Assembly (NCBI GenBank): GCA_913019965.1
Contig: CAJVZR010000040.1
Span: 1-37,652, forward strand
Source: an uncultured Oleispira sp.
GTDB lineage: Bacteria; Pseudomonadota; Gammaproteobacteria; Pseudomonadales; Oceanobacteraceae
Direction: 5' to 3'
Length of the DNA stretch: 37,652 nt
Positions 7,690 through 16,784 of this stretch are shown here, in pieces; the first letter of the stretch is position 1; every line of letters begins with the position of its first letter. The position numbers and the translations under genes were made by a program. The notes under the pieces were generated by a model. It was given only the letters and a program-made list of their open reading frames with translations, had not been told where the DNA came from and searched no databases.

Positions 7690-10383
7690 TTAGCTGTATA
7701 ATGGGTCTAGTTTTGCGGAATTTATTTCCAATTCGATTCGAGCTTGTGCCAGCACGTCGTCGGTAATTTTACCTTGCTTCTTAAGCTCATATAACGATGC
7801 CCAAGCAACATGCTGCCAATCAACCTCAAAGAAGTGGCGCAAGTTTTCCCGCGTATCACTACGGCCAAAGCCATCAGTACCCAATACTTTATATTCACGA
7901 TCTTCAGGAATATAAGGACGAATTTGATCAGCATAGGTTTTCATATAATCCGTTGCCGCAATAATTGGCCCAGATGTATTTTTCAACTGTCGTGTTACAT
8001 ACGGCTCCTCGATATTTTCACCGGCCGATAAATAATCTTGGCGCTCGCACCCTAAACCATCACGACGTAATTCATTAAACGAAGTCACGCTCCATACTTG
8101 GGAACAAATTCCTTTTTCAGCAAGCCAAGCCGCGGCTTTTTCGACTTGCAAAAGAATCGCCCCACAACCTAATAGCTGAATGCAATTTTCATTATTTTTC
8201 CCAGCCTCACCCACAGTCGTCAATGGATACATACCACGCCGAATACCTTCTTCAGCACCTTCTGGCATCGCATGATGAGTATAGTTTTCGTTCATGGTGG
8301 TGATGTAATAGAAGACTTTTTCTTTCTTCTCATACATACGGTGCAGACCATCTTGCATAATCACCGCCAGCTCATAACCATAAGTTGGGTCGTAACTGAC
8401 GCAGTTTGGAATACTGGAAGCTAAGATATGGCTATGGCCATCTTGGTGCTGTAAACCTTCACCGTTTAATGTGGTTCGCCCAGAAGTCGCACCAATTAAG
8501 AAACCTTGCGCTTGCATGTCACCAGCTGCCCAAGCCAAATCACCAATGCGCTGGAAACCAAACATAGAATAAAAAACATACACAGGCACCATAGCCAAGC
8601 TATTCGTACTATAAGATGTTGCCGCTGCCATCCACGCAGCAAATGCACCGGCTTCGTTAATACCTTCTTCTAGAATTCGGCCTTTTTTATCTTCGCGGTA
8701 ATACATCATCTGCCCAGAGTCGACTGGGTTATACAGCTGGCCTTCAGATGAATAAATACCGAGCTGACGGAACATACCTTCCATACCAAAAGTTCGCGCT
8801 TCATCCGGCACAATCGGTACCACACGCTCACCTAAACTTTTATCTTTTACTAGTTGAGAAAGAATACGCACAAACGCCATGGTCGATGAAATTTCACGCT
8901 CACCACTGCCATCTAATTGACCTTTAAAGCTCGCCAGTTCTGGTGCTTTTAACGCTTGCCACGTTTCAGTACGCACCGGCATATAACCACCAAGTTTTTC
9001 ACGCTGCTTGCGTAAGTACATCATCTCGGGGCTATCTTCCGCAGGGCGATAGAAAGGTAATTTTTCTAAATCTTCATCACGAATCGGTACATCAAAACGA
9101 TCACGGAACGCTTTTAAACTATCGAAGTCCAATTTCTTCACCGAGTGACTTGGGTTTTGCGCTTCCGCCTCTGGCCCCATACCATAACCTTTTACCGTAT
9201 GGGCAAGAATGACAGTAGGCTGACCTTTATGATTCATTGCCTGCTGATACGCGGCGAAGACTTTATACGGATCGTGACCACCACGGTTCAAATTAAAGAT
9301 ATCTTCATCGCTCATATCTTTAATTAATTCTTTTAGCTCAGGATACTTTTCAAAGAAATGTTCACGGGTATATTGTCCCCCCTTCGCTTTGTAGTTTTGG
9401 AATTCGCCATCCACAGTTTCATCCATACGTTTCTGCAAATAGCCTTTACGATCTTTGGCTAATAGCGGATCCCAGAAACGACCCCAAACAACCTTGATCA
9501 CATTCCAGCCTGCACCACGGAAAGAGCTTTCTAATTCTTGAATAATCTTACCGTTACCCCTAACAGGGCCATCAAGACGCTGCAGGTTACAGTTCACCAC
9601 AAAAATCAGGTTTTCTAATTTTTCGCGACCGGCAAGAGAAATTGCTCCTAAGCTTTCTGGCTCATCGCACTCTCCATCCCCAAGGAAAGCCCAAACCTTA
9701 CGGTCTTTACGTGGCACCAACTCTCGAGCCGACATATAACGCATAAAGTGTGCTTGATAGATAGCTTGCAGTGGACCTAGGCCCATAGAAACTGTTGGGA
9801 ACTGCCAGTAGTCCGGCATTAATTTTGGGTGTGGATAAGAAGATAAACCCGGTTTCAACGCCTCACGACGATAAGACTCTAAGTCTTTTTCATCAAAGCG
9901 TCCCTCCAAATACGAACGCGCATAAATACCGGGAGCAACATGACCTTGGTAATAGATTAAATCTCCTAATGGCGATTCTTCACTATCGGGATTGGGTGCG
10001 CGGAAGAAGTGATTAAAGCCCACATCGTATAAAGTGGCACTAGAAGCAAAGCTTGAAATATGCCCGCCCAAATCACCTGCATCGGCAACGTTTGCGCGAC
10101 TCACCATGGCCAAAGCATTCCAACGAATTAAAGATCGAATACGGCGCTCAATAAATAAATCCCCAGGTAAAGGCGCTTCGGCTTCTGGTGGAATTGTATT
10201 TCTATAAGGTGTTTTTAGCGCATAAGGTAGTGGAGCGCCGTTTTTCGTTGCACGTTCAGCAATACGCTCAATTAAGAAATGAGCACGTTCAATACCTTCG
10301 GCGCGGATAACTGAATGTATGGCATCAACCCACTCTTTCGTTTCAATTGGGTCGTTATCTTGAGTCTCTTTGTAATCGTCCAT
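7690..10383 (-). CDS. aceE: Pyruvate dehydrogenase E1 component, homodimeric type
   Basis: This thiamine-diphosphate enzyme decarboxylates pyruvate and passes the acetyl group to the E2 lipoyl arm. The 897 residues match the homodimeric alpha2-type E1 of E. coli (about 887), not the split alpha/beta type. The TPP-binding motif GDGECDEPES lies near 235-245, with VVNCNLQRLDGPVRGNGKI shortly after, as in E. coli AceE. Later family segments include FGFQRIGDLAWAAGDM and GRTTLNGEGLQHQDGHSH. AAGGA precedes the ATG. It is the first gene of aceE-aceF; no E3 (lpd) gene follows in the window. I see no clear PdhR operator upstream. Confidence 0.97.
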   Translation of the reverse strand: MDDYKETQDNDPIETKEWVDAIHSVIRAEGIERAHFLIERIAERATKNGAPLPYALKTPYRNTIPPEAEAPLPGDLFIERRIRSLIRWNALAMVSRANVADAGDLGGHISSFASSATLYDVGFNHFFRAPNPDSEESPLGDLIYYQGHVAPGIYARSYLEGRFDEKDLESYRREALKPGLSSYPHPKLMPDYWQFPTVSMGLGPLQAIYQAHFMRYMSARELVPRKDRKVWAFLGDGECDEPESLGAISLAGREKLENLIFVVNCNLQRLDGPVRGNGKIIQELESSFRGAGWNVIKVVWGRFWDPLLAKDRKGYLQKRMDETVDGEFQNYKAKGGQYTREHFFEKYPELKELIKDMSDEDIFNLNRGGHDPYKVFAAYQQAMNHKGQPTVILAHTVKGYGMGPEAEAQNPSHSVKKLDFDSLKAFRDRFDVPIRDEDLEKLPFYRPAEDSPEMMYLRKQREKLGGYMPVRTETWQALKAPELASFKGQLDGSGEREISSTMAFVRILSQLVKDKSLGERVVPIVPDEARTFGMEGMFRQLGIYSSEGQLYNPVDSGQMMYYREDKKGRILEEGINEAGAFAAWMAAATSYSTNSLAMVPVYVFYSMFGFQRIGDLAWAAGDMQAQGFLIGATSGRTTLNGEGLQHQDGHSHILASSIPNCVSYDPTYGYELAVIMQDGLHRMYEKKEKVFYYITTMNENYTHHAMPEGAEEGIRRGMYPLTTVGEAGKNNENCIQLLGCGAILLQVEKAAAWLAEKGICSQVWSVTSFNELRRDGLGCERQDYLSAGENIEEPYVTRQLKNTSGPIIAATDYMKTYADQIRPYIPEDREYKVLGTDGFGRSDTRENLRHFFEVDWQHVAWASLYELKKQGKITDDVLAQARIELEINSAKLDPLYS

Positions 10384-10423
10384 AGAATCCTTGTCCTAAT
10401 AGAATGTTGCATAGCTGCAATTC

Positions 10424-10453
10424 AGTATAGATAAAGATTCGGATAACAAACAA
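10424..10453 (-). promoter_or_regulatory. Probable sigma-70 promoter of aceE-aceF
   Basis: On the minus strand, TTGTTT (10448-10453) and TATACT (10424-10429) are 18 bases apart, about 40 bases before the aceE ATG. It lies just downstream of the btuF terminator hairpin. Matches are good at -10 and moderate at -35. Confidence 0.45.
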
Positions 10454-10454
10454 T

Positions 10455-10482
10455 AAAAACCTAACCATTTAGACAGGTTTTT
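10455..10482 (-). terminator. Rho-independent terminator after btuF
   Basis: The arms AAAAACCT and AGGTTTTT (10455-10462 and 10475-10482) are perfect 8-base complements with a 12-base loop. On the minus strand the stem is followed by ATTGTTTGTT, a T-rich tail. It separates the cbiB-cobC-btuF unit from aceE. Confidence 0.5.
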
Positions 10483-10558
10483 GGGTTATTGGCCTAAAAT
10501 GGTACATCTAATCTTAGAATCAACCCGACTTCCCTCAATAATAATGACCAATAAATCC

Positions 10559-11449
10559 TTAACGCCTGGCGCCCTCCATCGCTTCACACAATTGCTCTGT
10601 TCCAATTAAGAAGCGCGAAGTTGGACGCTGGAACAGTTCTGGAAGAATATGAAAGAGCTGATTTTTCTTCACCGCTTGTAAAGTTTTATACTGACGCCAA
10701 TCATCCAACCACTCGGGTCTAGCTTGCCCCATTCCACTAGCAACAATCACCTGAGGGTCTTGTACTAAAATTGATTCAATACTGACTTGAGGATTAGTCA
10801 TTGGAAGATCAGCAAAAATATTCACCCCGCCACACACCTCAATAGCGCGACTGATAAAAGTATTGCCGTTTTGAGTCATCAAGGGCGCATTCCACACCTG
10901 ATAAAAAACACTCACTTTTTCTTGCTGACTATAAGTCGAGCGTAAATGCTCTAATTTGTGGTTAAAAGCACTGCGAGCTTTCTCCGCTTGAGGTTGTTTA
11001 CCCGTTATTTCACCATACAGTTTTAATGCCTTGGCGATATCTTCCAATTCATTGGGATCAGAAACGAATATGGGTAGCCCCAATGCTTTTAAACGATCAA
11101 GCTCACGATTACGATTACCTTCAGGCCAAGCAATTAATAGGTCTGGTTCTAAAGCAACAATTGCTTCAATATTCAGCGCGCTGTAACCCCCTACTCGAGG
11201 TATCTGTTTTGCGGCTTCGGGGTAATCTGAATATTGTACGGCGCCTACCACGTGATTCCCGGCACCAATTTCAAATAACAATTCCGTCGCATGGGGCATT
11301 AAACTAACAATACGCGTTACCGGCTCTGGAAACGTATGCAAAATGCCATCATCGTCGGTCACTTGAATTGGGGCTGCAATAACCGATTGCCCAAAAAAAG
11401 AGAATGTCATACTGAAAATTGTGAATATTTTTTTAATATTGAGTAACAA
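10559..11449 (-). CDS. btuF: Periplasmic vitamin B12-binding protein BtuF
   Basis: This is the cobalamin-binding component of an ABC importer, taking B12 from BtuB in the periplasm. Family marks are RIVSLMPHATELLFEIGAG after the signal peptide, VGGYSALNIEAIVALEPDLLIAW, and VFYQVWNAPLMTQNGNTFI. I chose the TTG at 11449: it gives a 296-residue protein with a normal signal peptide (LNIKKIFTIFSMTFSFFGQSVIAA) ending before PIQVTDDDG. The frame also runs back to an ATG at 11506, which would overlap the upstream gene by 40 bases and spoil the signal peptide; ATG 11410 would shorten it too much. It is last in the cbiB-cobC-btuF unit. BtuC and BtuD are not in the window. Confidence 0.87.
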   Translation of the reverse strand: MLLNIKKIFTIFSMTFSFFGQSVIAAPIQVTDDDGILHTFPEPVTRIVSLMPHATELLFEIGAGNHVVGAVQYSDYPEAAKQIPRVGGYSALNIEAIVALEPDLLIAWPEGNRNRELDRLKALGLPIFVSDPNELEDIAKALKLYGEITGKQPQAEKARSAFNHKLEHLRSTYSQQEKVSVFYQVWNAPLMTQNGNTFISRAIEVCGGVNIFADLPMTNPQVSIESILVQDPQVIVASGMGQARPEWLDDWRQYKTLQAVKKNQLFHILPELFQRPTSRFLIGTEQLCEAMEGARR

Positions 11450-11466
11450 AATATAATCTCTAAAAA

Positions 11467-12594
11467 CTATTTCAAATGGGATAAAGCCGACTCTAATTGT
11501 TGCCAATCTTCTTCATGATTAGCGGGTAAACCAAAACGTAGCCCAGCTTCCGTTTTTGTCGTTACCGGTAAGAAGCGAGTTAATACACCTTGCTTAGCCA
11601 GCTGATAAAAAACATTTTCAGCCTCGCTAAAATAGACCGTACAAAACAAATCGGTTCCTTTTACATCAGCCGAAAAATACTGTCGCAATAATGTCGCTAA
11701 CCGCAAAGACTGATGACCCAACTCAGTCCGTTGTTGCTCAATCCAGACTTTATCACGTAATGCTAACTGCCCGATGTATTGTGCAGGATGACTAATAGCC
11801 CAAGGGCCTAACATTTTGGCTAATCGCTTAATGGCTTTTTCTGCCGATAAAACAAACCCTAAGCGTATTCCCGCAAGGCCAAAAAACTTACCTACCGAGC
11901 GTAAAACAAACAAGCCTTCCCGCTCAACTTCGCCAACTAGACTCTGCTCAGGAGACATATCCATGAAGGCTTCATCGACTATTAACCAGCCCCCGCGACG
12001 ATGCAGTATCGACCACCATTTTAACAACTGTTCCGTAGGCCAGCGATGGCCACTGGGATTATCGGGGTTTAATAAAATTAAAACATCAACAGGCTGTTGC
12101 GTTAATAATTGAGAAATACGATCGCAAGCAACTTTTCGTACTCGATGGCCTTGCTCTTCCCACGCAATACCGTGCTCCGCATAACTGCCTGAAGTCACCC
12201 AGACTTTTGCTTCCGTTTTAGCAGCAGACTTTGAACCTTGCTGCATCGAATTATACAAACAAGGCAATAAGCGAATGGCTTGCTGTGACCCTGCACAAGG
12301 CAACAAATTTTGCTGCTGTACGGTTTTTAAACCTTCTATATCATGGGCGAGATAATAATCCAGCGCCCTGCGTTCAAGGCTAAAACTCTGCTGATCACTC
12401 TCTTCAGGTAGACGCTGCCAAACATCCTTTGGAATTTCCGGAACGGGCCAACTGGTTGGATTGATGCCCGTACTGATATCTAGCCATTCATCAAGGGGAA
12501 TCGAAAAATGTTCCGCTGCGGCGTTAAGAGCGCCACCATGCTTTGGACTAAAAACAGACGAATCGCCTGAACCCGTATCTGAGTTAGAGGACAA
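11467..12594 (-). CDS. cobC: Threonine-phosphate decarboxylase (PLP enzyme of cobalamin synthesis)
   Basis: The enzyme makes (R)-1-amino-2-propanol phosphate from L-threonine phosphate, the linker that CbiB attaches to cobyric acid. The 375-residue sequence is a fold-type I aminotransferase. The N-terminal KHGGALNAAAEHF and LDISTGINP are typical of CobC/CobD. The PLP lysine is in LRSVGKFFGLAGIRLGF, preceded by WLIVDEAFMDM (PLP-ring Asp) and LLNPDNPSGH. The symbol follows Pseudomonas usage (cobC); the Salmonella name is cobD, and the alpha-ribazole phosphatase at 16036-16782 is also called cobC in Salmonella. It overlaps cbiB by 11 bases, so the two are translationally coupled. Confidence 0.85.
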   Translation of the reverse strand: MSSNSDTGSGDSSVFSPKHGGALNAAAEHFSIPLDEWLDISTGINPTSWPVPEIPKDVWQRLPEESDQQSFSLERRALDYYLAHDIEGLKTVQQQNLLPCAGSQQAIRLLPCLYNSMQQGSKSAAKTEAKVWVTSGSYAEHGIAWEEQGHRVRKVACDRISQLLTQQPVDVLILLNPDNPSGHRWPTEQLLKWWSILHRRGGWLIVDEAFMDMSPEQSLVGEVEREGLFVLRSVGKFFGLAGIRLGFVLSAEKAIKRLAKMLGPWAISHPAQYIGQLALRDKVWIEQQRTELGHQSLRLATLLRQYFSADVKGTDLFCTVYFSEAENVFYQLAKQGVLTRFLPVTTKTEAGLRFGLPANHEEDWQQLESALSHLK

Positions 12595-13567
12595 AAACTA
12601 ACCCTCCAAGGCTGAATAACCAAAATAATAAAGTGCGCTTAACCAACTCAAGAGAATCAATAATTGATTGATATTGCGCGGGTTCACCACAACCCATTAG
12701 AGGTTTAGTTTGCCACTTACCGGCATTTTCACCTTTATAATAGGCTCCATCACTCAATCGTACATCGAGAGCTCCCGCACCGGCGGTCATTACAGGGCCA
12801 CCATTAGGACTAGAGCAATGCTTAGCCTGCGTGCGCCAACAATTAAGAGCCTTTTTACCTTGTTCAATCGAATTGGCACAAAAGACCATGCCATAAGCGG
12901 TAAGCCGCGCTGGAATGTAATTCAATACATCATCAAAATAGGCCGAGAAGCGACCAAAATATAAAAACTTATCCGTCTTATATCCCCACATTGCATCTAA
13001 CGTATTCACCAAACGATGAAGTACAGCGCCTTCTACGCCAGCCAACATAAACCAAAAGATCGTCGCGAATAATGCATCCGAGCTATTTTCCAATACACTC
13101 TCAACACTCGCTTGAGCTACCTGAGTACTATCAAGCTGGTCTGTTTCACGACTGACAATCCAACTTAATTTAGTCTGCGCAAGATCCAGTTGATTAACCT
13201 TTAACTCATCATAAATTGCCGTGGCATGTTGCTGCAGACTTGACCAGCCAATACACAGATACAATAAGCCGGCATCTATAAAGATATTGATAAAGGTAGG
13301 CATCGAGTGCTGCACAATAATAATGAGACCGACGATAGGAATAATCGCTAAAAGAGCGGCAGCCATACCACTGAATATCTGCGAACGTTGACTCCCAGAG
13401 TTATTCAGTTTCTGTTGCAAAAAATCAACATACCAACCAAATCCCACTAAGGGATGATATTTTTTGGGTTCCGCAAAGCGATAATCTAACGCTAATGCCA
13501 ATAACAATGAAAAAAAGCTGAGGATCAAGACAAAATCTCTTAAAATAACGGACTTTAGATAACCCAT
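12584..13567 (-). CDS. cbiB: Adenosylcobinamide-phosphate synthase CbiB/CobD, membrane protein
   Basis: It joins aminopropanol (phosphate) to adenosylcobyric acid, giving adenosylcobinamide (phosphate). The product is an integral membrane protein with N-terminal hydrophobic segments, then [25 protein letters not shown], the CbiB hallmark. Later marks include [21 protein letters not shown] and [26 protein letters not shown] chose the ATG at 13567 (327 residues). An ATG at 13618 is open but would overlap the divergent cobQ by 26 bases and adds a tail not expected for the family. Ribosome sites are weak for both. It is first in cbiB-cobC-btuF; its start codon lies only 25 bases from the cobQ start on the other strand. 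Confidence 0.88.
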   Translation of the reverse strand: MGYLKSVILRDFVLILSFFSLLLALALDYRFAEPKKYHPLVGFGWYVDFLQQKLNNSGSQRSQIFSGMAAALLAIIPIVGLIIIVQHSMPTFINIFIDAGLLYLCIGWSSLQQHATAIYDELKVNQLDLAQTKLSWIVSRETDQLDSTQVAQASVESVLENSSDALFATIFWFMLAGVEGAVLHRLVNTLDAMWGYKTDKFLYFGRFSAYFDDVLNYIPARLTAYGMVFCANSIEQGKKALNCWRTQAKHCSSPNGGPVMTAGAGALDVRLSDGAYYKGENAGKWQTKPLMGCGEPAQYQSIIDSLELVKRTLLFWLFSLGGLVFVL

Positions 13568-13592
13568 TGATTTTAGCAGGCTTGCCCCTTTT

Positions 13593-15170
13593 ATGCTTCC
13601 GAAAAAACTCACTCTCATGGTTCAAGGCACGACTTCTGACGCGGGTAAAAGCACCCTAGTTTGCGCCCTTGGCCGCGCACTTAAAAATCGTGGGGTTTCG
13701 GTTGCGCCTTTTAAGTCCCAGAACATGGCGCTCAACAGTGCGGTGACTGAAGATGGTGGTGAGATTGGCCGCGCTCAGGCATTACAAGCACAAGCCTGTG
13801 GCTTAAAACCTCATACGGATTTTAATCCGGTATTATTAAAACCGACCTCCGATATTGGCTGCCAAGTTATTATCAATGGTAAAGCCATCATTAATCCAAA
13901 TAGTAACGCCAGTGATACAAAATCAGCGGGAAATATGAAAGCCCGCCAATATCACGACTACAAACCTACGGCGATGAAAGCCGTATTAGCGTCGCATGAA
14001 AGATTAACCCAGCAATATGACTGGGTAGTGGCCGAGGGCGCGGGCAGCCCAGCAGAAATTAATTTACGTGATCGCGACATTGCAAACATGGGCTTTGCTG
14101 AAGCTGTAGATTGCCCAGTAATTATCATTGCCGACATTGATCGTGGTGGGGTCTTTGCCCATATTATTGGTACCCTTGATTGCTTATCCCAGTCGGAACA
14201 AAACCGAGTAGTGGGCTTTGTGATCAATCGCTTTCGCGGCGATATCGGCTTACTACAATCCGGCTTAGATTGGCTAGAAGTGAAAACCGGCAAGCCGGTA
14301 TTAGCCGTTCTGCCGTATTTGATGGGACTACATCTCGATAGTGAAGATTCAGTCAGCCTATCGGAAACGATCGAAGATAAAGGCTTAGCGCATCAACAAA
14401 GATTAAAAGTCGTCGTGCCGATCTACCCTCGAGTAAGTAATCATACCGATCTCGATCCATTAGCAGCACACCCACAAGTTGACCTAGAGTTAATTGGCCC
14501 TTCAATTTCGGGGAGCAAGGTCAATGAAGCCTCTCATATCCCAAAAGCTGATTTAATTATTCTACCCGGCTCGAAAAATACCCGTGCCGACCTAGCCTGG
14601 TTAAAAGAACAAGGATGGCTTCCTTATTTACAACAGCATCTACGTTATGGCGGGAAAATTCTCGGTATTTGCGGAGGCTTACAAATGCTCGGGAAAACAA
14701 TTAATGACCCACTCGGTTTAGAAGGAATCGCGGGCAGCAGTGATGGCTTTGGCTGGCTGGATATTGAAACAGAACTATTACCAGAGAAAACATTAAAAAA
14801 TGTGAGTGGAATATTAAATCTTCCTGGTCAGGAAAGCTGTGATATTCAAGGCTATGAAATTCATGCCGGTTTGACCGTAACTTCTAACCCTAAGAGTACA
14901 AACGATAACCGCTCTATTATTGCGACGGACGATAATCATATTTGTGCTTTGCTCTCTAATGATGAGCAAATCATGGCCAGCTATTGGCATGGATTAATGG
15001 ATACCCCCGAGGCTTTACAATCGATTCTACGCTGGGCAGGTGCTGAAACTAGCTTGGTTGATTATCAAGAGTTACGGGAAAAAAGTTTAGAAGTATTAGG
15101 GGCATCAGTAGAAGAGCATTTTGACTGGCAAAAGCTGGAAGCTGAACTCAATAAATTCAATAAGCACTAA
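13593..15170 (+). CDS. cobQ: Cobyric acid synthase CobQ/CbiP
   Basis: It amidates four side chains (b, d, e, g) of adenosylcobyrinic a,c-diamide using glutamine and ATP. In the 525 residues, the ATP-binding domain opens with GTTSDAGKS at 12-20. Also visible are [34 protein letters not shown] and [14 protein letters not shown]. The glutamine amidotransferase domain has its nucleophile in [11 protein letters not shown] (Cys near 360) and the partner His in SYWHGLMD (near 466). The length is normal. The Shine-Dalgarno is weak; the ATG at 13617 (MVQGTTSD) is an alternative start. It is transcribed alone on the + strand, diverging from cbiB and converging on cobS. Confidence 0.94.
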   Translation: MLPKKLTLMVQGTTSDAGKSTLVCALGRALKNRGVSVAPFKSQNMALNSAVTEDGGEIGRAQALQAQACGLKPHTDFNPVLLKPTSDIGCQVIINGKAIINPNSNASDTKSAGNMKARQYHDYKPTAMKAVLASHERLTQQYDWVVAEGAGSPAEINLRDRDIANMGFAEAVDCPVIIIADIDRGGVFAHIIGTLDCLSQSEQNRVVGFVINRFRGDIGLLQSGLDWLEVKTGKPVLAVLPYLMGLHLDSEDSVSLSETIEDKGLAHQQRLKVVVPIYPRVSNHTDLDPLAAHPQVDLELIGPSISGSKVNEASHIPKADLIILPGSKNTRADLAWLKEQGWLPYLQQHLRYGGKILGICGGLQMLGKTINDPLGLEGIAGSSDGFGWLDIETELLPEKTLKNVSGILNLPGQESCDIQGYEIHAGLTVTSNPKSTNDNRSIIATDDNHICALLSNDEQIMASYWHGLMDTPEALQSILRWAGAETSLVDYQELREKSLEVLGASVEEHFDWQKLEAELNKFNKH

Positions 15171-15182
15171 TTTTTTCTAACA

Positions 15183-15207
15183 GTGCCCTAATTTTAAACT
15201 AGGGCAC
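15183..15207. terminator. Bidirectional terminator hairpin between convergent cobQ and cobS
   Basis: GTGCCCTA (15183-15190) and TAGGGCAC (15200-15207) are perfect 8-base arms around a 9-base AT-rich loop, in the 49-base gap between two convergent genes. There is no clean U-run on either side, so efficiency is uncertain, but position and stem strength fit a shared terminator. Confidence 0.5.
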
Positions 15208-15219
15208 ATTAATAATAAA

Positions 15220-16035
15220 TCACAATACCAAAGCACATAATAACAAAGCTTCTTGCACCTCAATCATTGCCCCAGCCGTATCTCCAGTAGTACCGCCAAT
15301 GCGCTGCTGCATCATATTTCTCGCCCATAATAGAATTGCCATTGCCAGCACTAAGATAAAAATGGCTTTCTGCTGCAAAAAAACAACGCTTAATAACAGG
15401 CAGGTCGTCGTCACGAGTATCAATATGATTGGGCTAATAGACTGTTTAAGATTACTGCCCAAACCCTTCTCGCGCACATAAGGGGTAAAATAAAATAATG
15501 GTAAAATGCTAAAGCGCGCTAACATTGGAATCGCTAAAATAGCGCCTATTAAAGCCCAACCTTCAAACTTATCAACCAGCACAACCAGAGCAGCAAACTT
15601 TAATAATAAAACCACAACCACCAGCATCGCCCCCATGGGACCTACCGTTGGATCTTTCATAATATCCAAAGTGCGCTGTTTATCGCCATAACCTCCGACC
15701 CAAGCATCAGCAGCATCCGCTAAGCCATCTAAATGCAGGCCTCCAGTAACTAAACACCACGCCAATAACATTAAAGCGGCAATAACGAGACTCGTACTAT
15801 CAAAACCTGGACTAGGCACGGGTGCTGATTGATTCACTTGCCAATGACAAAGGTAAAAAATAGCGGCTAATACCAGTCCAATTATTAAACCAATAACCGG
15901 ATAAAAATATAACGAACCTTGGCTAATCGCTTTATTATTTTCCTTTAAAGCCTTTGACAAATTAACCGCCGGAACCCGTGTCAGAAAAGCGATGGCATAC
16001 CAAAAAGAAAACCAAGTTGTTTTTATATTACTCAT
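15220..16035 (-). CDS. cobS: Adenosylcobinamide-GDP ribazoletransferase (cobalamin synthase)
   Basis: This membrane enzyme performs the last joining step: adenosylcobinamide-GDP plus alpha-ribazole (phosphate) gives adenosylcobalamin (phosphate). The 271 residues show several hydrophobic segments and the family motifs FLTRVPAVNL near the N-terminus, GGLHLDGLADAADAWVGGYG (metal-binding acidic cluster), DPTVGPMGAM, and near the C-terminus GGTTGDTAGAMIEVQEALLL. Its ATG directly follows the TAA of the phosphatase gene (TAAATG), which implies translational coupling. It is the last gene of cobU-cobT-cobC-cobS. Confidence 0.95.
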   Translation of the reverse strand: MSNIKTTWFSFWYAIAFLTRVPAVNLSKALKENNKAISQGSLYFYPVIGLIIGLVLAAIFYLCHWQVNQSAPVPSPGFDSTSLVIAALMLLAWCLVTGGLHLDGLADAADAWVGGYGDKQRTLDIMKDPTVGPMGAMLVVVVLLLKFAALVVLVDKFEGWALIGAILAIPMLARFSILPLFYFTPYVREKGLGSNLKQSISPIILILVTTTCLLLSVVFLQQKAIFILVLAMAILLWARNMMQQRIGGTTGDTAGAMIEVQEALLLCALVL

Positions 16036-16782
16036 TTACGCGTCGCTCTCAGTCGCATTGACTTTACTTTCCACATCACCGTTGATCTCATTGCCTAAAT
16101 GACAAAGTAAGCTTGGCCAATGTTGCTGAGGATGTTCAGATGAAGAGCCATGATCAATTCGAAAGCGTGAGGCCGCGGCATAAGGAATAGCAAAGCGATT
16201 CATTCCTTCGGGAGCCATCAATAAGAGCTGCTGTAATAAAATGCGCATGACCCCGCCATGGCACACTAATAAAATGCGCTTACCCTGAAACTCGGTAAGA
16301 AGGTCTAACCAAGCTTGTTCAATACGCTGACTGAAGTCTTTGACTGACTCGCCATTAGGCGCGCAAAATTCCATCGGCTGTTTCCACATATTTTCCATAA
16401 TGTCTGGCTGATCTTGCCAGATACTCTGGGTACTGCGACCTTCCCAATCGCCATAATGTAATTCACGCCAAGCCTCTTTTATAAATAATGGCAGTGACTC
16501 CTGCTCTTTAGCGCCAGGATTTAGTAGCTTAGTTTCTGAACTTATTTTTTGAGCAAATTCAGCACAGCGTTTTAAAGGTGACGTTATAATAATATCCCAG
16601 CCGTTATGACCATCTGATTTTATTACTTCTAATAGGCTATCGACCCGCTGCTGTGCTTGCAGCCACCCTTTATCCGTTAATACATGATCAATACTACCGC
16701 GTAAAATGGTACCGCCCTTAGGGCATGATCCTTCAGGCTCACCATGGCGCATAACATCTACAAAGGTAGGCGGCAGATTCAT
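16036..16782 (-). CDS. cobC: Histidine phosphatase, probable alpha-ribazole phosphatase (Salmonella CobC type)
   Basis: The family removes phosphate from alpha-ribazole-5'-phosphate or from adenosylcobalamin phosphate. The 248-residue product starts with VDVMRHGEPE (catalytic RHG, His13) and has a second histidine in LLVCHGGVMRILL (near 173), both needed in the phosphoglycerate-mutase-like fold. TSPLKRCAEFAQ and WRELHYGDWEG fit the same family. It is longer than the Salmonella enzyme (about 200 residues), with an acidic C-terminal tail. The role rests mainly on its place between cobT (2-base gap) and cobS (abutting). The symbol clashes with the decarboxylase at 11467-12594; they are different enzymes. 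Confidence 0.82.
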   Translation of the reverse strand: MNLPPTFVDVMRHGEPEGSCPKGGTILRGSIDHVLTDKGWLQAQQRVDSLLEVIKSDGHNGWDIIITSPLKRCAEFAQKISSETKLLNPGAKEQESLPLFIKEAWRELHYGDWEGRSTQSIWQDQPDIMENMWKQPMEFCAPNGESVKDFSQRIEQAWLDLLTEFQGKRILLVCHGGVMRILLQQLLLMAPEGMNRFAIPYAAASRFRIDHGSSSEHPQQHWPSLLCHLGNEINGDVESKVNATESDA

Positions 16783-16784
16783 GA

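Noticed and set aside
10384-10558. PdhR-type operator before aceE
   Set aside because: No sequence resembling the AATTGGT-N3-ACCAATT palindrome. The visible inverted repeat fits a terminator better.
13593-13618. True coding overlap between cbiB and cobQ
   Set aside because: It depends on the longest cbiB frame, whose first 17 residues are not family-like; the shorter start removes the overlap.
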